A stretch of 64,000 nt of DNA. It comes from Tethya wilhelma (taxonomy: Eukaryota > Porifera > Demospongiae > Tethyida > Tethyidae). The DNA is taken from assembly GCA_964030475.1 (NCBI GenBank), contig CAXIPT010000007.1, forward strand, positions 1,327,434 to 1,391,433. The letters are read 5' to 3'. The stretch's first letter is position 1. Every line of letters starts with the position of its first letter. Under the pieces are notes generated by a model that saw only the letters and a program-made list of their open reading frames with translations, did not search any database and was not told the origin of the DNA. Shown here in pieces: positions 59,108 to 64,000 of the stretch. The position numbers and the translations under genes are program-made.

Positions 59108-60999
59108 ATGCACCGCTACACTAGTGTAGATGCGGAGAGGGAGAGGCGTCGACAGCAGAATCTAGCCTCAGCAGCTGGAAGATCGGCACTGTACGCCCTA
59201 TTGCAGCGCAGTGCCCAAGAATTTGAATCAACCATGAGGCAAGCCAAAAATGGTCGCAATAGAAAAGTTGCACCAGCACTTCCCACAATGTCATCCACAA
59301 AAGGCATACTACCCAAACTAAGTACTCCAAGTTCTGAAGTAAGTTCCATTATTAATAATTAAAAAAAGTCTGTTGTTTGAAAGGTTTGACATTCAATATA
59401 CTAGTTTGTTTCATGTTTTGTCTTGATGCTCCATAATAATATTATACTGTTTGTTTATTTTTGCAGTCTGGGCCATCAAGAAGTGAGAGCATGGGACAGT
59501 CTGTGCTGATCGAGGTCCGGCCAAAAGATCAATTTAAAGGATTCTCCATAAATGGAACTATAATCAGGGAGCAGAATCCCACGACAAACCCTGCTCCGAG
59601 AATTGTGAGCGAGTGCTTCGGTCTCAAAGTGAGAGATGTGGCCCGCAAACGGCTTGGTCTCCTCTCAACGAACCTTCCAGACAATGATCCCCAACTCGAA
59701 AATATTGGAAAGAAGCCGGTAACCATTAAGGTCAGGGAGCACACCAGTGTCCAAGGAGTGTCCCGGACTGGGATCATTAGAGAAGGTGACATCGCTCTTT
59801 CCTCTACCGGTGGGCTTAGGCACGCACCACATACGTCCTCCATTGATCCTGCTGATCTCGATAGATCAGTAGCTGAAGAGATTAGCGGAGAGAAACCAAT
59901 AATCTCCAAGCGTCCCATTGCTGGCTACAATGGGAGTCAGATCAGTCAGCCAATAGAGAGGTTTGATCACCCCAGGCCGGTCACAAGAACCCTCAAGTGT
60001 TGGGATCCCAACTTAGAGAGACCCGTGGTAGAACCAGTTCAGAGGCCAATGTCAAAAATGGCACACGTGTCCCCACCAGGTCCATCTACTTCAGCTGAAA
60101 GATTGTCAATGTAAGGCTAGAACAATAGTCTGCATAACAATAAATATTATGCCATAATATTATAATTATAGTAAACTTAGTAACTTACACTGAATGTTGT
60201 TATTTACATGTATACATTGACTATCTACTTATAAAGGTGTGACAATGCTCCTAACAGCAAAGTGAGTCAAGGACCTCCACGTTCTCACAAGTTTGCCTGG
60301 ACCGAGAAACTTACCAACGCCCTCCGTCGTAAGAAGAACAAAGAAGAGGCACACACAAAAAAAGAAGAGGCTAAGAGAATTCAAGAAGAGAAAAAACATC
60401 TCAAGCTTGAAGCGGCCAAGAGAAGAGAAGAAGAAAAAATTAAAAAAACAATCGAAAGAAAACAAGACAAGATGGCAGCCTATGATATATACACTGAGCA
60501 AATAATGCGTGAAATACAGGCAGTCACTCAAAGCATGAAAATGAGAAAGGACATGGTTAGAAGCCTTGAAGCAAACGGGGACAAGATTGGAGCTTCCAAG
60601 GTGAACCAAACCATCAAGAAGATGGAAAAACATCTTGAAGGCCTGTGGAAAAAAAGAAAGAAATACAGGCTGAAAATTGCCATGAAGGAGGGTGACTTAT
60701 ATTATATTTTCAGGGGCCAAAAGAAAAAGGCAGAAATTGAGAATGCCAAGAATCAGAAAGAAGAAAAAGAAAGAGACGACATGCCTCAAGATCTGAGACT
60801 GGAAGACTTTGAGTCTGACACAGACGACAGTGAAGATGATGAACCTAGAAACCGCACAAACCCCCTGAATCGCCCACTGGCTGCTCGAGCTAGTGGGAGG
60901 ACACCTCCGATATTGCAGCAGGACAGGCCTCTGGGTGCACGTGCACGACGACCAGCTCTCACCAACTATACTGGCCTTGACCAGTTCAGGAGACACTAG
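59108..60999 (+). CDS. Basic coiled-coil protein, intact copy (about 545 aa)
   Basis: Three coding exons in consistent phase: 59108-59338, 59467-60110, 60237-60999. The start is the first ATG, two bases after a CTTCCTCCAG acceptor, so an upstream 5' UTR exon is likely. N-terminal part: MHRYTSVDAERERRRQQNLA, SALYALLQRSAQEFESTMRQ. Middle exon: unstructured, with EQNPTTNPAPRIVSECFG and KVRDVARKRLGLLS. Last exon: long charged coiled coil (KNKEEAHTKKEEAKRIQEEK to about residue 450) followed by an acidic patch (ESDTDDSEDDEP) and Arg-rich tail ending TGLDQFRRH. I do not recognise the family; a cytoskeletal or nuclear scaffolding role would be a guess. Its ruined duplicate is at 52582-53859. Confidence 0.8.
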
Positions 61000-61386
61000 A
61001 GACTTGGATCTCTCCCCAAACCCACACAATTTATTTCTGTTGACTACTATTGTAGTCGTAGGCCGCAAAGACTTTTGGACTTAGTTCAGGATTATTCCCT
61101 GGGCGCAAAAAAAGGATATCACACACTACAAATAGGACAATGTACTGCATTTTATGTACATGCATTGAATTTTTTTTGTGCTTTACTGTAATATTGTATG
61201 TATGGATGTATGCTAATATTTGTTATAAAATATAATTATTGAGTCAAAAATTTGGCAGCTGGGAAGGTGCATGATATACTGATCGAAAGACGATTACGTT
61301 TAAAAAAAATACATATATTATATTGCATATTCTGACTAAAAGTATACCTGTTCTTGATCGAGTTACATACATCAGCAAATTGTAAA
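61000..61386. other. Converging 3' flanks
   Basis: 3' region of the coiled-coil gene (GTAGGCCGCAAAGACTTTTG block also at 54412 in copy 1) and of the dehydrogenase on the other strand. No further gene. Confidence 0.6.
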
Positions 61387-62541
61387 TCAATTGTCGATAG
61401 TATCTAGAATTGCTCTACCCATGATCTTTCCTTCATTCAATTCACAAATAATCTTGCTAGCATCTTCCAGAGGGTGGTGAGAGAGAGGTGGAGAGGGGAT
61501 GGAGTACTTTGCCACGAGTGTAACAAGTTCCTTGAGCTCTTCTAGCTTACCAAAGTAGCTTCCCACCACTGTTTGCATGCCTAGTACTGTCAAGGGGAGT
61601 TTTAGTTCACCTAGACCTCCGTTTAAACCGACCAAAACAAGAACACCAGCCTTGTGAAGAGACTCGATAGCGAACGAAAATGTCGAAGTCGTATTGACAA
61701 AGTCTAGTATAACATTAGGCTTGCCACCTATCTGTGCGACCAACTTCTCTGCTTGTGTATTCGGTAGCTCGGAAGCTTTGTAGAGAAAAGTCACATCAAC
61801 AAGACCCTGTTTTTGAATCAGTTCGAGCTTCTTCTTATTGGTATCAACTCCGACCACTCTGTATTTGGTCTCGCTACCGAGACAGTGATGGAGCAACTGT
61901 AAGGCCCACTGTCCGAGCCCTCCTAGTCCGACCACCAAAACAGAGAGGTCTTCTTTCCACGATTTGACCCTTTGGACAACTGGGAGAGTTTTTTTGATGG
62001 CCGAATATGCCGTCAAACCACCGCACGCCAAAATGGCTGCTACGTCTGTCGGGATGGCATCAGGTACTTTCACGATCAACATGAAATGTGGAATGACCAC
62101 GTACTCTGCAAATCCGCCATCGATGACGAATCCAATATCTAGACACTGGACCTTGCAGAGGTTTACATCTCCTGACTCACACACGGAGCAAGCACAGCAC
62201 CCAGCCATCGAGTAGACACACACCCTCTCTCCAATACCCACACCACTCTTCTCCTTTGCTAGTGCGCCCATTGCATGCACTCGCCCAGCTATCTCGTGAC
62301 CTGGAACCTTGGGATAGCCCATACCTGGTCTCTCAGCAAATTTCACCATTTCTTCCTCTGTTTTTCCTACCTGAAATCCACCTTGCCACAGGTGGACGTC
62401 CGTGTGGCACACACCTACAGCGTGCACTCGGAGAAGAACGCCCTCTGGTGGGAGGTTATCGAGCGTGGACTTGAGATCCCTCTCTTGCAACTCCAAGTCT
62501 TCTTTCACTCTTGTGATAGCATAGGCTCTGTACGTCGCCAT
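61387..62541 (-). CDS. Zinc-dependent alcohol dehydrogenase, intronless (384 aa)
   Basis: Medium-chain dehydrogenase. Catalytic zinc ligands: Cys in GVCHTDVH and the GHEIAG His-Glu pair. Structural zinc: four cysteines in CCACSVCESGDVNLC. NAD-binding Rossmann motif VVGLGGLGQWALQ, with a GVDTNKKK strand-2 Asp that favours NAD over NADP. Length is normal for the family. I chose the ATG at 62541 (MATYRAYAITRVKEDLELQE); an in-frame ATG at 62604 would add 21 residues (MASFAIINSCGQSSSS...) that look unlike the family start. The whole gene is one exon in a window where other conserved genes have many introns; this may reflect retroposition or transfer from a bacterium or fungus. Substrate: primary alcohol or aldehyde, not specified by sequence. 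Confidence 0.9.
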   Translation of the reverse strand: MATYRAYAITRVKEDLELQERDLKSTLDNLPPEGVLLRVHAVGVCHTDVHLWQGGFQVGKTEEEMVKFAERPGMGYPKVPGHEIAGRVHAMGALAKEKSGVGIGERVCVYSMAGCCACSVCESGDVNLCKVQCLDIGFVIDGGFAEYVVIPHFMLIVKVPDAIPTDVAAILACGGLTAYSAIKKTLPVVQRVKSWKEDLSVLVVGLGGLGQWALQLLHHCLGSETKYRVVGVDTNKKKLELIQKQGLVDVTFLYKASELPNTQAEKLVAQIGGKPNVILDFVNTTSTFSFAIESLHKAGVLVLVGLNGGLGELKLPLTVLGMQTVVGSYFGKLEELKELVTLVAKYSIPSPPLSHHPLEDASKIICELNEGKIMGRAILDTIDN

Positions 62542-62604
62542 GATGGTAATAAACTCAGAGCTTGAACTTTGGCCGCAGCTATTAATTATAGCAAATGAAG
62601 CCAC

Positions 62605-62899
62605 TCCCCTTTTGTGTACTGCTTATAAGAGCACTCTTGACAGCACCAACTCGAAGCCACACAACCATTAAAATTAATGAACAGTTGTCAGAAAATATTG
62701 AGCATGCAGCAACTTCCAAACTTGCATGTACACTAGAAACTACACAATCTGCTCATTACACTGATCGACTGCATGCTCCTGCTGCAATGGCAAACCGGCA
62801 ACAACTGTTTTTCACAAAATTTTCATGTTGGTGATTGGAGAACAAACACATGGCAGCACAAAATCACAAAGTTGCTGAAAACAGAAAAAGTCTTAATCT

Positions 62900-62934
<35 letters not shown>

Positions 62935-63513
62935 GAAAACACTAGGTACCTAACAACAAAAAAACAACAGCAAGAAAAAATGCAATAACTATACATGGGA
63001 AGATAAGTGATTAAATGAATCGATTGTACAAAGTCCGAACTTTTCTGGTTGATAGGAGTACTAACATAGTGATAAAATAATCAATGAATGATGTGGTTAA
63101 TGATAGACCTATGAATGAATCAACGAGAGAGCTAACATAATGAATGACCTGCTAAGGATAACCAACCAGTACACAGCAAGTACTATGTACGACTGTTGTA
63201 TGTAACTGCAAATGGGAACATCTCATACATAAAGAGTATCATAGTATTGTAACAATCAGAAGGGAAAAAAGGAAAAAAAAACTAGTATGATTCGAACTCA
63301 AGAATTTGATACTTGCATCAAACAGGGACGCTACAAACTACATGGTTAGTATAATAAGAGGGACTAATGGTCTTTCCTGTCGAAGTTGAGATTGGGCTTA
63401 TTCAAAACAAAAAGTTTTTTACACCATTGAACCACCCAAGGAGCTAAATAATGAGTAACAATAGCAGTTAAGGTAACAGTTTATGAAACAAGAGAAAAAA
63501 ACAATGGAGCACT
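62605..63513. other. Intergenic, no gene recognised
   Basis: Contains poly(A) at 62901-62931 and AT-rich sequence. A tRNA-like B-box (GTTCGAATC on the minus strand near 63290) is present, but no cloverleaf can be drawn. Confidence 0.55.
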
Positions 63514-63946
63514 TCAGAGGAAGTAAAGCTTGTCACGGAGCGACTCGTGGGGGTCTTTGTGGATGGACTGACCCACCAAGAAGGCTACCTTGTGGGCATA
63601 CTGACAAGGAGCAGGTGCTCGTATGGTACCCTAGGAGAAAGAGAACAATGGCAGTAAGTAACACGGTATATGAGCAACACTGGAGGAATTGAATAAGGTT
63701 TCATAGACACAATGTGTACAGGCTCATTCCCATACTCAAATGTTGCACAGGCTCATTCCCATACACAAATGTTGCACAGGCTCATTCTCACTACTCACAG
63801 GCCAGTTGTAGTAGAGATGGCAGAGCTTGTAGGTGAGGCGTTGGATGTGGTCAGGCTTGAGACCAGAGCTGTCACAGATCACATTGAAGTGAGTGGGAGT
63901 CACTGTACCTTGACGGACACTCTGACTGACAAGGAAGAAGTCATAC
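63514..63946 (-). CDS. PIWI: PIWI protein, last two exons
   Basis: Exon 63799-63946 encodes [40 protein letters not shown] and LCHLYYNWP, ending at GTGAGTA. It joins in phase 0 to 63514-63630 ([38 protein letters not shown], stop). This is the end of the PIWI RNase-H-like domain. The His of TPTHFNV is the third residue of the catalytic DDH triad. The [18 protein letters not shown] block is diagnostic of the PIWI rather than the AGO subfamily. PIWI proteins bind piRNAs and silence transposons in germline and stem cells. The rest of the gene lies beyond the window's right end, past a (GA)n tract. Confidence 0.95.
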
Positions 63947-63951
63947 CTGGT

Positions 63952-63952
<1 letters not shown>

Positions 63953-64000
<48 letters not shown>
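63953..64000. repeat. (GA)n microsatellite at window end
   Basis: GAGAGA tract running to the last base, inside a PIWI intron. Confidence 0.9.

Noticed and set aside
63270..63350. tRNA-like sequence with a GTTCGAATC B-box
   Set aside because: No proper anticodon stem-loop (6- or 8-nt loop) and no acceptor pairing; at most a tRNA-derived SINE relic.

Overview
The window reads as the genome of a demosponge, most probably Amphimedon queenslandica or a close relative. It is AT-rich invertebrate DNA with short GT-AG introns and many microsatellites. It carries animal genes (AP4B1, MSH3, PIH1D1, PIWI, NUP155), a DEATH-NACHT NLR of the sponge type, a ROC-COR-DEATH gene, six-blade tectonin lectins and a swarm of short foldback and MITE-like repeats. 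Isolated single N bases at 9493, 13641, 14329, 18801, 20612, 31186, 32936, 42701, 48297, 50889 and 52418 look like contig joins. Many genes are cut at or near them, so gene order across the Ns should be treated with caution.

Layout. 0.6-8.8 kb: tandem array on the minus strand of a small two-exon secreted protein family that I do not recognise (intact copies A, B, C, E; truncated D; orphan first exons), with a 1.3 kb DNA transposon in one spacer and a stray PIH1D1 exon. 8.8-9.0 kb: heptamer minisatellite. 9.4-16.1 kb: one NUP155 exon; AP4B1 exons 1-3 (minus) and its later exons (plus), which join in phase if 9494-13640 is flipped; a ROC-COR-DEATH gene (minus). 16.2-18.7 kb: C-terminal half of MSH3, lacking both ends. 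19.3-25.6 kb: secreted tectonin lectins (three intact, two broken) interleaved with copies F and G of the first secreted family. 27-34.6 kb: two copies of the 3' half of PIH1D1 flanking an NLR region with two partial NLR copies, an orphan cathepsin L-like exon and a LINE scrap. 34.6-35.7 kb: decayed PIF1/Helitron-type helicase. 37.3-42.9 kb: uncharacterised multi-exon gene with a possible PD-(D/E)XK core, containing a perfect 161-bp-arm palindrome. 44.5-48.3 kb: several non-autonomous DNA transposons, a first exon with a mitochondrial-like presequence, and a 5'-truncated non-LTR retrotransposon. 49 kb: P-element/THAP9-like transposase exon. 50.9-61.1 kb: a serine-rich disordered protein and two copies (one ruined, one intact) of a basic coiled-coil protein. 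61.4-62.5 kb: intronless zinc alcohol dehydrogenase. 63.5-63.95 kb: last two exons of a PIWI gene.

How it fits together: the two interleaved secreted families (unknown family plus tectonin lectins), both with signal peptides and a TATA-like box close upstream, form a fast-duplicating secretome locus. NLR and ROCO-DEATH genes, the usual intracellular immune-type components of sponges, are in the same window. The housekeeping genes (AP4B1, MSH3, PIH1D1, NUP155, PIWI) are all fragmentary, which points to assembly rearrangement, real rearrangement, or both.
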